From positions 5,518,001-5,582,000 of the forward strand of contig CBDDCL010000015.1 of the NCBI GenBank assembly GCA_965226245.1: a stretch of DNA of 64,000 nt, in the 5' to 3' direction. The DNA comes from CBDCYS01 sp965226245 (GTDB taxonomy: Bacteria; Acidobacteriota; Terriglobia; Bryobacterales; UBA6623). Positions 1-8,342 of the stretch are shown one piece after another. The translations under genes and the position numbers were made by a program. The number at the start of each line of letters is the position of its first letter. The first letter of the stretch is position 1. Under the pieces are notes generated by a model. The model ran no database searches. It saw nothing but the letters and a program-made list of their open reading frames with translations, and had not been told where the DNA came from.

Positions 1-441
1 CGGAACCGGACAGGGCGGATTTGGTGCTCTTGAAGGATCGTTGGGCTTGGCGGAGTTGATCCACTCACTTGCGTGTCAAGGGCAAGGGTTCGGCGAGGGT
101 TTCGGTGAGGCTTTAGCCTGGTTGCCGGACTCTATTCCGATCGCCGCTGGACGAGCCAGCTTTGACCGGGCTTCCATCCGCACTGTTTGATACGTCCATG
201 CCCGGACGTTGTGCTGGTTGGGGTCCTGTCTTGCCGGTGCTGCTTTCTCTGAGTCGGCCTGCGGACGGAAGCTCTCGCCTCCCTCCCGCGGCCCGCCCCG
301 AACGCGCAGTCACCGTGACGCGGTCTCGACTCTCTGGCTGTTGCCTCTCCGTAACCACTCAATCTTTCCCTTTCCTTCTTTCAACAGAAATCTTTTGGCC
401 GCGCGATGCCCGGCAGGGCCAGCGTGCCAGAAAAACAAATC
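1..441. other. No gene seen; downstream flank of IS110
   Basis: No convincing coding region or RNA gene is visible. The stretch lies beyond the 3' end of the IS110-type transposase. A short open stretch near bases 3-57 (plus strand, ending LLKDRWAWRS) faintly recalls transposase sequence but is too short to call. The exact end of the IS110 element cannot be set because this family usually lacks terminal inverted repeats. Confidence 0.4.
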
Positions 442-1566
442 CTACTGCCCCGCGGCGGCGCTTGCCGCGGTTGCCGCTATTGCCGGGTCTGCGGCCGGCT
501 CACCGTTGGGGAAGGGCTTCCAAGCTTCGTTTTTCGCCCACATCGCATGCAGCACGACCGCCAGCTTGCGCGCCACCGCCACCACCGCTCGCCGCTTGGA
601 CCGCTTCTTGCCCCGCGCCGCCAACTGCAAGCCCCAGCACCGCAGCTCTGACTCCCGACCAAAAGGTCCTAATATCCTTTGTGATGACTGCACCAGCAGC
701 CACCGCAACTGTCCGTTGCCCGCCTTGGTGATGCCCAACTCCGGCGACGACTCTCCCGAGTCCCGCTGCTTGGGCCGGCAGCCCACCACCGCTCCCATCT
801 GCCGCGATCGCTTCACCCGTCCCACGTCGTTGTTCAACTCCAGCACGCAGGCCAGGCTCGTCAGCGGGCCCACTCCATCGACGCTGCGCAGCAACTGCGT
901 GACCGGATACTGCTCTTTCCCCAGTTTTTCGAGGCGCCGGTCCAGCTCGTTGATCTCTCGCGTCAGCGCCACAATGATCCGCGCCATCGGCTCCAGAATC
1001 GTTTGCAGTACGGCCGGACATTGCTGCTCCACCGCGGCGGCCCACTTCGTCATGCCGCATGGCCCGAAGCGGATGCCGTGCGACTTGGCGATCCCTCGCA
1101 CGCTGTTGAGGAGTTTAGTGCGGCTTTCGACCAGCGTCTGGCGCCCTGTCAACCAGCTGCGATGCTGCTCGACTTGTTGGCCGCGCGGCTCCAGCGGCGC
1201 CAGCAATTCCGGGTTGGTGCGGCCCAGCTCGGCCAGCCAGTAGGCGTCGTTGCGGTCGTTTTTGGCATAGGACTGGCTGATCAGCCGCAACTGCCGGGCG
1301 TCAGCCACCAGCACTTCGTGACCCAACCCGGCGATCAGGCGGCGTATCCAGTTCGTCTGCCCGCCGCTCTCGAGCACCACTCGCAGCCGCGGCCAGGAGC
1401 GGAAATATTTCTCGATGGCGGCGGGGCGAGTGGGAACCTTGACTTCTTGGAGCAGCTCGCCGTCGCGGCCGACCAGCCGCACATAACTGCGTTTGTCTCC
1501 GATGTCGACTCCGGCCACGCTGCCGATTTCGCCGCTTTGTTGCATGCGCTTTCGCTCGGTTTCCAA
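442..1566 (-). CDS. IS110-family transposase (DEDD recombinase)
   Basis: This 374-aa protein is a recombinase of the IS110 family, which moves its element through a RuvC-like DEDD domain and a C-terminal serine-containing Tnp domain. The N-terminal half shows the acidic tetrad: D21 (GVDIGDK), E66 (VVLESGG) and D104/D107 (KNDRNDA). The C-terminal transposase domain follows (LLRSVDGVGPLTSL, then a Ser-rich LRWLLVQSSQ stretch). The frame opens at TTG 1566, but six bases upstream there is an in-frame TAG. Beyond it the same frame continues to an ATG at 1701 with a strong ribosome-binding site. The family's normal product may therefore be longer and interrupted here. MQQSGEIG (1545) is another possible start. 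Family assignment is firm; whether it is translated well is uncertain. Confidence 0.88.
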   Translation of the reverse strand: METERKRMQQSGEIGSVAGVDIGDKRSYVRLVGRDGELLQEVKVPTRPAAIEKYFRSWPRLRVVLESGGQTNWIRRLIAGLGHEVLVADARQLRLISQSYAKNDRNDAYWLAELGRTNPELLAPLEPRGQQVEQHRSWLTGRQTLVESRTKLLNSVRGIAKSHGIRFGPCGMTKWAAAVEQQCPAVLQTILEPMARIIVALTREINELDRRLEKLGKEQYPVTQLLRSVDGVGPLTSLACVLELNNDVGRVKRSRQMGAVVGCRPKQRDSGESSPELGITKAGNGQLRWLLVQSSQRILGPFGRESELRCWGLQLAARGKKRSKRRAVVAVARKLAVVLHAMWAKNEAWKPFPNGEPAADPAIAATAASAAAGQ

Positions 1567-1569
1567 CTG

Positions 1570-1701
1570 CTACTCGAATGGCGTTTGCGGTTTACTGGCT
1601 GCTGGCCTTTTGGCCTGCTGCTGGTTCGCCTGCTGTAATTTCCTCTGCTGCCGTTTGGTCTGCTGCGATTTGGTCTGCTGCGATTTGCTATTCTTTTTCA
1701 T
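1570..1701 (-). CDS. Lys/Gln-rich leader ORF in frame with the IS110 transposase
   Basis: A 43-codon ORF starts at ATG 1701 behind AAAGGAGG and ends in TAG at 1570-1572. It is in exactly the same frame as the transposase, whose TTG follows after one codon. The peptide is built of K, Q, S and R (MKKNSKSQQTKSQQTKRQQ...) and is encoded by an imperfect 15-bp tandem repeat. Two readings are possible: a true short leader coupled to the transposase, or a basic N-terminal extension cut off by a nonsense mutation. The strong ribosome-binding site here, and none obvious before the TTG, favours the second. Confidence 0.55.
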   Translation of the reverse strand: MKKNSKSQQTKSQQTKRQQRKLQQANQQQAKRPAASKPQTPFE

Positions 1702-1884
1702 GGCTGGTCGCCTCCTTTGTTTGGGAATCAAAGTTCCGCAGCACGTTCTTTCTCGAAGAGTGCGCTGCTGCCGAAAGCTTAGCGCTTTCGGCTCTCAGCG
1801 ACCAGCCTTCTCATCCCATCTCTGAGTCTGGCTCTCGAATTTTCTGCCACGTTTGGTGCGAATTTCATGATGTAGGTACTAGGC
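1702..1884 (-). ncRNA. Structured 5' leader of IS110 element; possible bridge-RNA locus
   Basis: Between the leader ORF and a terminator hairpin lies about 180 nt of non-coding sequence at the 5' end of the IS110 element. On the minus strand GGCTGGTCGC (1807-1798) is perfectly complementary to GCGACCAGCC (1711-1702), which overlaps the ribosome-binding site. Between them lie further stems, for example GCCGAAAGC pairing with GCTTTCGGC. IS110-group elements are known to encode a structured bridge RNA in a non-coding end that pairs with target and donor DNA. Position and structure fit, but I cannot identify the guide loops, so this is a candidate only. A simpler reading is a hairpin that hides the ribosome-binding site. 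Confidence 0.35.
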
Positions 1885-1910
1885 TTTTTCGGAGACTGTG
1901 CTCCGAAAAA
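1885..1910. terminator. Bidirectional rho-independent terminator
   Basis: A perfect 10-bp stem TTTTTCGGAG / CTCCGAAAAA closes a 6-nt loop. A on one side and T on the other make it work as an intrinsic terminator in both directions. On the minus strand it could end transcripts leaving dsbD (stop at 2171) before they enter the IS110 element. Confidence 0.65.
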
Positions 1911-1950
1911 GTGGCCCCTTCGGGGCAGTTGAAAACAAATGACTTGGGCA

Positions 1951-1974
1951 ACATCGACAATTTTTTGTCGATGT
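1951..1974. repeat. Perfect 10-bp stem-loop downstream of dsbD
   Basis: ACATCGACAA and TTGTCGATGT form a perfect 10-bp stem around TTTT, 40 bases from the terminator hairpin and about 200 bases past the dsbD stop. Role unknown; it may help transcript termination or 3'-end stability. Confidence 0.45.
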
Positions 1975-2170
1975 GGTGGCGGTAAGCGCCTAATATTTCG
2001 CTTCGTTGTGCCCCGAAGCCCTCGTCCCTCAGACTTGTGGCCAAGCTTCCTCCTATTATGGCTATTCCAGTTGACCGGATCGAGCGTGGCACTGCGAGAC
2101 ACATCACGTTTCCAGCGTCACGAAAATCTTACAGGAAGGAAGGATTGTAATTTGGGGAAGTCCCTACTAC

Positions 2171-4153
2171 TCAGGGGGTTGCGACCCTACCACCAGCGTC
2201 GGTGAGCTGAGTCGTGCCGCCCGAGGTCAGGAATTGGAGAAATTCTTCGGTGTCGCGTGTGCGCCCCGCGAATTCAGCCATGACGCTTTCATCGGGCCGG
2301 ATGATGGCGTAGTAGGGGATCGCAACGGTCCCAAATCGGTCCAGCTGCATTTGCTGGTTTGCTTTGGACAAGTCGTCGGCCCCGTCTGTATAGAGTTCGA
2401 GCAAGACCAGCCCAACGAGCGCTTCCGCGATCGGAGGCCGCGTAAACATGTTGGCCTTCATCCAATGGCAGTTGGTGCAGGTGTAGCCCGTAAAACTGAT
2501 CAGCACCGGCTTGCCGCTCTCTCGGGCTAGTTCCAGGGCTTTGGCGTAGTCGTCCTTGATCCACTTTTCGGCCTCCGCGCCGCCGCCAAACCCAGCATTC
2601 GTCAAGCCCGAGTATTCCGGAGACGGGACGTAGGCGTCGAGCTCGCCCAGCCTTGCGCCGAACATGCCGGGAATCAGGCTCACCGCCAGCACGAAGAAGA
2701 GACCGCCGAGGCCCAGCCGCGCCGGGCCGACAGAACCGCTTTCCTCGTCACCGATTCGCAGCATTCCGAACAGATAGAATCCGGCCATCGCCAAAAGCAC
2801 AATCCAGACGGCGAGATAGCGCTCGCGCGTCAAAATGTACCACTGATAGACCTGGTCGACGTTGCTGAGGTATTTCAGAGCGGCCGCGAAGATCAGGAAC
2901 GACACTGTGATCTTGGTCCGGGCCAGCCAACCGCCGCTTTTGGGCATTCGCGTAAGATACGCTGGAAACAGGGCCAAGAAGAAAAATGGCAGGGCGAGGC
3001 CGGACGAGAACATCAACATGCCGAAGATCGGCCAGCTCAGGTCTCCTTGGATGGAGCCGGCCAGAAGCGCTCCAATGAACGGCCCGGTGCAGGCGAACGA
3101 TGCCAGCGCGAACACCAAGCCCATGACGAGAGTTCCCAGCAAGCCGCCGCGGTTGGAAACCTTGTTGAGGGACGTCAAGGCGCCACTGGGCACGGTGATT
3201 TCAAAGACACCGAGCAGACTCAGCCCAAACGCGATGAATACGGCGGTGATCAGCAGGTTCACCGGGACGCTCGATCCGAGCTGGCTGAGTCCAAAGGGAC
3301 CGACGAGCGCTGAAACCGCGGCTCCGATGCCGGTGAACAGGATGATGACTCCAGCACAGAACGTGATCGCCTGAATCACGGATTGCCGCCGCGAACCCGT
3401 GTTGGTGCTCACGAAGTAGGACATCGTGATGGGGATCATCGGGAACACGCAAGGCGTGAAAATTGCCAACAGTCCGAAACCGAAGGCCACGGCAGCAAAC
3501 TGAATAAACCCCTCCTGATTGGGTGAAGGAACGATGGGGGCGCCTCGCGCCGGTGTCACGGCGGCCAGCGCGGGCGTTTCCGCGGCGGGTTTCGCTTCCA
3601 TGTAGCCGCCCGGTATCGCGGCGGCCTGTTCGCTGGAGTTCGCCGCGATGGTGAACGAGGCGGAAGCAGTCTTGCGGACGGGCGGCAGGCAGAGCCGGTC
3701 GTTGCAAACGTTGTAGCGCGTGTTTGCTTCCAGCTCGACCGTCCCTAACTCGGCGTTGCCCGAGAGCGTGAGATCGAACAGGAAAACGACCTCGTCGTTG
3801 TAGGTCTGCGTTTCCGCTCTGAAGTTGGGGTCGAACTTGGTCTTCGGTTTGGGCTGATAGACTTTCCAGCCCTCGACAGCCGGAGAATCCGTCAGAGTAA
3901 GCTCCGTGGGGATCGGACCACCCTTAGGGGTTGTGGGAGCGTAGAGACGCCAGCCTTCTTCGATCGTCGCGGTCAGTCGCGCAACGGCCCGCTCTCCTGG
4001 CGCGGCGGTCGCGGGCTGGATTTCGAGCGACCACTGGACCGGGTCGTATTTCGGTTTGCGCTTATTCGTCTGGGCGAAGCTCGCCGCTGTCACAACCGTG
4101 AGCAGCAGCAGCAACCTGATTCGATGGCCCCTCGACATCTGTCTCGACAACAT
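2171..4153 (-). CDS. dsbD: Thiol:disulfide interchange protein DsbD
   Basis: DsbD carries electrons from cytoplasmic thioredoxin across the inner membrane to periplasmic disulfide isomerases and cytochrome c maturation factors. The 660-aa protein has the full three-part layout: a signal peptide (about 1-27), an N-terminal DsbD domain with its cysteine pair (VCNDRLC), a central block of about eight membrane segments with the two conserved cysteine sites (FTPCVFPMIP and FACTGPF), and a C-terminal thioredoxin fold with C559-TNC562 and a cis-proline (VAIPYY). The start could be MLSRQ (4153) or MSRGH six codons later. It stands alone on the minus strand; a large palindrome separates it from the amidase gene upstream. 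Confidence 0.93.
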   Translation of the reverse strand: MLSRQMSRGHRIRLLLLLTVVTAASFAQTNKRKPKYDPVQWSLEIQPATAAPGERAVARLTATIEEGWRLYAPTTPKGGPIPTELTLTDSPAVEGWKVYQPKPKTKFDPNFRAETQTYNDEVVFLFDLTLSGNAELGTVELEANTRYNVCNDRLCLPPVRKTASASFTIAANSSEQAAAIPGGYMEAKPAAETPALAAVTPARGAPIVPSPNQEGFIQFAAVAFGFGLLAIFTPCVFPMIPITMSYFVSTNTGSRRQSVIQAITFCAGVIILFTGIGAAVSALVGPFGLSQLGSSVPVNLLITAVFIAFGLSLLGVFEITVPSGALTSLNKVSNRGGLLGTLVMGLVFALASFACTGPFIGALLAGSIQGDLSWPIFGMLMFSSGLALPFFFLALFPAYLTRMPKSGGWLARTKITVSFLIFAAALKYLSNVDQVYQWYILTRERYLAVWIVLLAMAGFYLFGMLRIGDEESGSVGPARLGLGGLFFVLAVSLIPGMFGARLGELDAYVPSPEYSGLTNAGFGGGAEAEKWIKDDYAKALELARESGKPVLISFTGYTCTNCHWMKANMFTRPPIAEALVGLVLLELYTDGADDLSKANQQMQLDRFGTVAIPYYAIIRPDESVMAEFAGRTRDTEEFLQFLTSGGTTQLTDAGGRVATP

Positions 4154-4273
4154 CTGATTCTACAATCTCCGCAACATCATCTATAAATTATTTCGCGCCG
4201 AAAACTCGAAAGGTTACCGAGCGAACGGGAAGCCCGTAGAGCTTCGCTACGCCTTCAGTCTACAACTTTGACT

Positions 4274-4359
4274 GACAGAGCCCGGAACGCCAGTGACGGG
4301 TCCAAGTGCGGGCGAATCGTCGTAGGCGCTGACCCGTCACTGGCGTTCCGGGCTCTGTC
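4274..4359. repeat. 29-bp perfect palindrome (REP-like) between amidase and dsbD
   Basis: Bases 4274-4302 and 4331-4359 are perfect reverse complements over 29 bp (ends GACAGAGCCC.../...GGGCTCTGTC) around a 28-nt loop. The outer arm ACAGAGCC recurs in a similar palindrome at 6621-6729 and in half form at 60897, so this is a dispersed extragenic family rather than a single terminator. It lies just past the amidase stop and may also end that transcript. Confidence 0.8.
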
Positions 4360-4392
4360 TCGCGGCTTGGGAGCGGCAGGTCCCGCAATTCT

Positions 4393-5658
4393 CTAGCCCA
4401 ATACATCCTCACACCGCTGCGCTGCGGCCAACAAAAGACTCTCGCCCCCAGCCGGCGCCGAGAGCTGAAGACCGAGCGGCAATCCACTGGCGGCCTTCCC
4501 GAAAGGCAATGAGATCGAGGGCGCTCCCAGCGCCGTGAAGGGTGCGTTACAACGCGGGTCACCGGTTGTCTCGAGTCCTCGAGGCGCGGGGCCCAAGGCC
4601 GAGGGCGTTGCCCAAATCGGGCATTCTTCGGTCAAGGCGGCGAAGTCTTCGCGTGCTTGGTCGAGATCACCGCGGGCGGTTTTGTACTCGGACTCCTCGA
4701 TCGTCAAGCCGTTCTCGAGCAACACCGCCAGTTTTGCGCCGATTTCAGTTCCGTGCCTCCGCAGGTCTTCTCCATGAATTCGCGCCGCTTCAAACCTCAT
4801 GACCACCTGAATGGTCTTCGGCAGCTTCGTGAAACTCTCTGGAAGCAAGATGGAGCCGGCCGAATACCCGCCTTTTCGAAGTCTCTCCAAACACTGCCCG
4901 AAGCCTTCTTCCATATCAGGCTCCAAACTGCCCTCGATCGGCCACCTCGGCACGCCCAGGCGCAACGGCGGCTCACTCGCCACACCCTTCAGCGAGCGCC
5001 ACAGAAACACCATATCGCTGACCGTCTGCGTGAAAAGCCCCGGATGGTCAAGAGTGGGCGAGAACGGCATAACCCCTTCCGCCGACAGACACCCGAAAGT
5101 CGGTTTCAGACCGCAGATACCGCAAAACGAAGCCGGACGAAGCACCGACCCCATCGTCTGACTACCCAGGGCAAATGGAACCATGCCGTCCGCCACCGCC
5201 GCGGCGGAACCGCTTGACGACCCTCCGGGAGTGTGCGCCGGATTGTGCGGATTCCTCGTCGGCGCCGGATCGAAATAGGCGTAGGCCGTGGTGTGAGTCT
5301 TGCCCAACACAACAGCCCCCATCGAAGCGAGATCCGCAACAACTTTGGCATCGCTGCTGGGAACCCGCCCTCGGTGCACCGCCGTACCCCACTCGGTCGG
5401 CATGCCCGCCGTATCGAAAATATCCTTCACTCCGAAAGGGATGCCGTGCAGAACGCTGCGCGGCGGTCCCGAGGTCAGCTCTTCGGTGAGGCGCTTCGCC
5501 TGCGCTCGGGCCTCATCACCCGCCAAGTACGACCAAGCCTGGATACTGTCTTCGCGTTCCTCGATGCGGGCCAGGCAGCCTTCGACCACCTCGGCCGGCG
5601 TGATTTCCCGATCACGAATCCGGCGGCTTAATTCCTCGAGAGAAAGCAGATCATTCAT
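4393..5658 (-). CDS. Amidase-signature family hydrolase
   Basis: A 421-aa amidase of the AS family, which hydrolyses amides or transfers amide nitrogen with a Ser-cisSer-Lys triad. The triad lysine is seen in FGVKDIFDTAG, the serine-rich block in GGSSSGSAAAVADG and the nucleophile in SQTMGSVLRPAS, followed by the usual GLKPT(F/Y)G stretch. Length and order fit small-molecule amidases rather than a GatA subunit, and no gatB or gatC is nearby. The gene begins 22 bases after the stop of the glutaminase gene, so the two are probably co-transcribed. Substrate cannot be told from sequence. Confidence 0.85.
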   Translation of the reverse strand: MNDLLSLEELSRRIRDREITPAEVVEGCLARIEEREDSIQAWSYLAGDEARAQAKRLTEELTSGPPRSVLHGIPFGVKDIFDTAGMPTEWGTAVHRGRVPSSDAKVVADLASMGAVVLGKTHTTAYAYFDPAPTRNPHNPAHTPGGSSSGSAAAVADGMVPFALGSQTMGSVLRPASFCGICGLKPTFGCLSAEGVMPFSPTLDHPGLFTQTVSDMVFLWRSLKGVASEPPLRLGVPRWPIEGSLEPDMEEGFGQCLERLRKGGYSAGSILLPESFTKLPKTIQVVMRFEAARIHGEDLRRHGTEIGAKLAVLLENGLTIEESEYKTARGDLDQAREDFAALTEECPIWATPSALGPAPRGLETTGDPRCNAPFTALGAPSISLPFGKAASGLPLGLQLSAPAGGESLLLAAAQRCEDVLG

Positions 5659-5679
5659 GACTGGACGCCAAGGCGGACT

Positions 5680-6243
<564 letters not shown>

Positions 6244-6795
6244 GGTTCGCCGCGCTGCCCGGTCTTCCTGCTGAATCCAGTTTCCATTCACTATAGCCGG
6301 TCGGAGAATTCTTGATTTCGCTCAACCACTCGCGCAGGTGAACCGCAACCACTGCCCGTTGTTGAGCGGCCGACACCACTCGCGTACGCTCAAGACCTCT
6401 TTCACGCCTCAGCCTGGCAGCGCCGAAATGTGCGGAAATCCGCATCTCCGGCACGAAGTTTTCAGTCCCCCTGCTAAGCTCGAGTCCCAGCGCCTCCCCA
6501 TACTGGGCGCCGCTGCGTTTGCAAAGCGGCTGGGGCTCGACCGTCCGATCCACGTTTAGTTCAATCACCAGGTCTAAACCCACCGCCTTTCAGGCGGTCA
6601 GCTTCAAGCAAGGGTTCTCAACAGAGCCGCGCCCGCAAGGGTGCGGTCCAGTCTGGCAGTGACCGCATTCCGATGGCGATCCCGACGCACGGACTCCCCT
6701 CGACCGCACTCTTGCGGGCGCGGCTCTGTTTCGGCCAAGCCGCGCTTCAGGCGACTTTCAGTCGCACACGAACCTGCTGGCTTTCAGCCAGCAGT
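6244..6795. other. Intergenic region with clustered hairpins
   Basis: No recognised gene. From about 6575 onward the sequence is a string of small perfect hairpins: ACCGCC/GGCGGT around TTTCA, GCGAC/GTCGC around TTTCA, and CTGCTGGC/GCCAGCAG at 6774-6794, together with the larger palindrome at 6621-6729. They share a TTTCA loop. This looks like accumulated extragenic palindromes rather than regulation of one gene. Confidence 0.55.
6621..6729. repeat. 28-bp REP-like palindrome
   Basis: Bases 6621-6648 (ACAGAGCCGCGCCCGCAAGG...) and 6702-6729 are reverse complements over 28 bp with one difference that still allows a G-U pair. The loop is 53 nt. The ACAGAGCC outer arm and the ...GGTC inner end match the 4274-4359 palindrome, while the middle differs, suggesting compensatory change within one repeat family. 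Confidence 0.75.
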
Positions 6796-7072
6796 TGTTC
6801 AGTTTGCCACCTGCCTGGGAAGCATCGCCCGCGGTGATTTTGGAGACTCGCTGTGGCAGCGGCGCCCGGCGATGGAAATCGTTGCCGAGCGCCTGCTGTT
6901 GACCATCAAACTGACTCTTGCCGGGATTTGCCGTGCCGTGCTGCTGGAGCTTCCGTTGGGAGTCTCCAGCTTGTATTTCCAGCGGAAGACCACGGGCGAA
7001 GCCGTGCTGACGGACTTTCCCCAGGTGCAGATCGAACCACTGGAAAACGAAGCCATCGAGTCATTTCTGCTG

Positions 7073-8099
7073 ATGGGGTATTTAGTTGACTCCAGTAGCC
7101 ACTACATCTTGGGGGTGGGGGTGCCGGCCCTGGTGGCCTCGACCATTGTCTTATAGGGAGCAGGGTCGGCGGCGACCGCCTGCTGGAGGAGGCGATAGAA
7201 AAGTTTGCCGCGCGACCGTGAGGTCCGCCGGTTGAAGCGGAACGTGAACTCGTCCAGGTAGTAGTCCAAATACTCGTGACTGACAGCCCCCTGGTGGGTC
7301 CCCAACAGCCAGCGCTTTAGCAGAGAGGCGACACGATGGACTCTCGGCAGCAGCTTACTCGCCGATTGCCGCTTCCCGCGCAGCACGGTGACTTCATGGC
7401 GGTATCCTTTGTTCTCCAATCCCGCATAGCCTTCCCAGCCGTCGGTGTGCACGAGGCTGCCAGGTTGGATAGCTTCTTCGACAAAGGCTTCCAAGCTCGC
7501 CGCTGAGGCATCCGCGATCCGACGGAGCCGGATGCGACCCATACCGCGCCCATCCTCCTCGGCAGCAACCGCAACTAACGCTTTGCCAACCATTTCGCGA
7601 CCTCGGACGCCCTCTTCGACTCCGCCCACATACGTTTCGTCCACCTCCACCCGGCCGACCAGCCGATTGCGACCGGGGCGCACCATGGCGCGGCGGAACT
7701 TGTGCAGCCAGGTCCAGGCGGTTACATAGCTACCCAAACCCAAGACCCGCTGCAACTCCAGCGCGCTGGCCCCGCCTTTTTGCGTTGTCACCCACCAAGC
7801 CGCCCGGAACCACAACGTCAAGGGCTTGCGGGTGTCCTGGAAAATCGTGCCCGCCGTCACCGAGGCCTGGTAACCGCAGTCGGCGCAGAGCAGCAGATTG
7901 CGTTTGCTGGCCCATGAGGACTGGATCCCACAGCGCGGGCACACGAACCCCTCCGGCCAGCGCAGCTTCAGCAGGTACTCCCGGCACGCCTCCTCGGTCG
8001 AGAATCGAGCTTCCAACTCGACGAGGTTTCGGGGGTAGTCCTCCTTCATGCCCCCAACCACAACATATTGTGGCTACTGGAGTCAACTAAATACCCCAT
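7073..8099 (-). mobile_element. IS1595-family element, copy 1 (1027 bp)
   Basis: The element is bounded by perfect 30-bp terminal inverted repeats beginning ATGGGGTATTTAGTTGACTC and by 8-bp target duplications TTCTGCTG (7065-7072 and 8100-8107), the duplication length known for IS1595 elements. It carries one transposase gene. Two further copies lie at 43350-44376 and 49718-50744 in the opposite orientation. All are 1027 bp and encode the same protein, so their spread is recent. Confidence 0.93.
7102..8061 (-). CDS. IS1595-family (ISXO2-like) transposase
   Basis: A 319-aa transposase with an N-terminal zinc ribbon (CPRCG...CADCG, residues about 40-63) and a DDE nuclease domain: VEVDETYVGG supplies the first Asp, HTDGWEGY the second, and the C-terminal FTFRFNRR stretch is typical of the ISXO2 subgroup. 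ATG 8061 is preceded a few codons later by a second Met (MKEDYPRN, 8049), which may be the true start. Identical in sequence to the copies at 43388-44347 and 49756-50715. Confidence 0.92.
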   Translation of the reverse strand: MVGGMKEDYPRNLVELEARFSTEEACREYLLKLRWPEGFVCPRCGIQSSWASKRNLLLCADCGYQASVTAGTIFQDTRKPLTLWFRAAWWVTTQKGGASALELQRVLGLGSYVTAWTWLHKFRRAMVRPGRNRLVGRVEVDETYVGGVEEGVRGREMVGKALVAVAAEEDGRGMGRIRLRRIADASAASLEAFVEEAIQPGSLVHTDGWEGYAGLENKGYRHEVTVLRGKRQSASKLLPRVHRVASLLKRWLLGTHQGAVSHEYLDYYLDEFTFRFNRRTSRSRGKLFYRLLQQAVAADPAPYKTMVEATRAGTPTPKM

Positions 8100-8342
8100 T
8101 TCTGCTGTATTGTGGCGGCGAGCACCTGGTTCCCAAGTGTGCTCGCTGTGGGCAGGCGGAAACGAGATGCACGATAGGAAAAGGTTGACCGTGCACTAAG
8201 AGTGCACCCTTAGCGCACGGTCGAATAAGGTCGCCGTAAAAGGCAACTGAGGGCGTCTCCGCGCCCGTTCCAATGCAGAAGACTCGCCAATCGGCCGGTC
8301 GAGTCCGGCACGGCGCGGGTGTGCGCCTTGCGCGAAATTTTG

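Larger units (their letters stand above)
6796..8188 (+). pseudogene. ABC-transporter permease relic split by IS1595 copy 1
   Basis: Bases 6796-7000 encode a stretch (RGDFGDSLWQRRPAMEIVAE...) resembling the conserved part of DppB/OppB-type peptide-transport permeases, including the GDFG motif and ERL..T...AL. No N-terminal membrane segment or EAA loop is present, so only a fragment remains. The open frame runs to the IS insertion at 7072 and, with the IS and one 8-bp target copy removed, continues in frame (FLL | YCGGEHLVPKCARCG) to TGA 8186-8188. The tail has a CxxC pair and is unrelated to permeases, so the ORF is a chimera or decayed. Confidence 0.45.

Noticed and set aside
3..57. Short plus-strand stretch ending LLKDRWAWRS, faintly like an ISL3-type transposase
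   Set aside because: Only 18 codons before a stop and no further matching frames; too short to support a call.
162..1243. Long plus-strand open frames opposite the IS110 transposase
   Set aside because: They are antisense shadows of a GC-rich coding region; Arg/Pro/Ser-rich, no domain.
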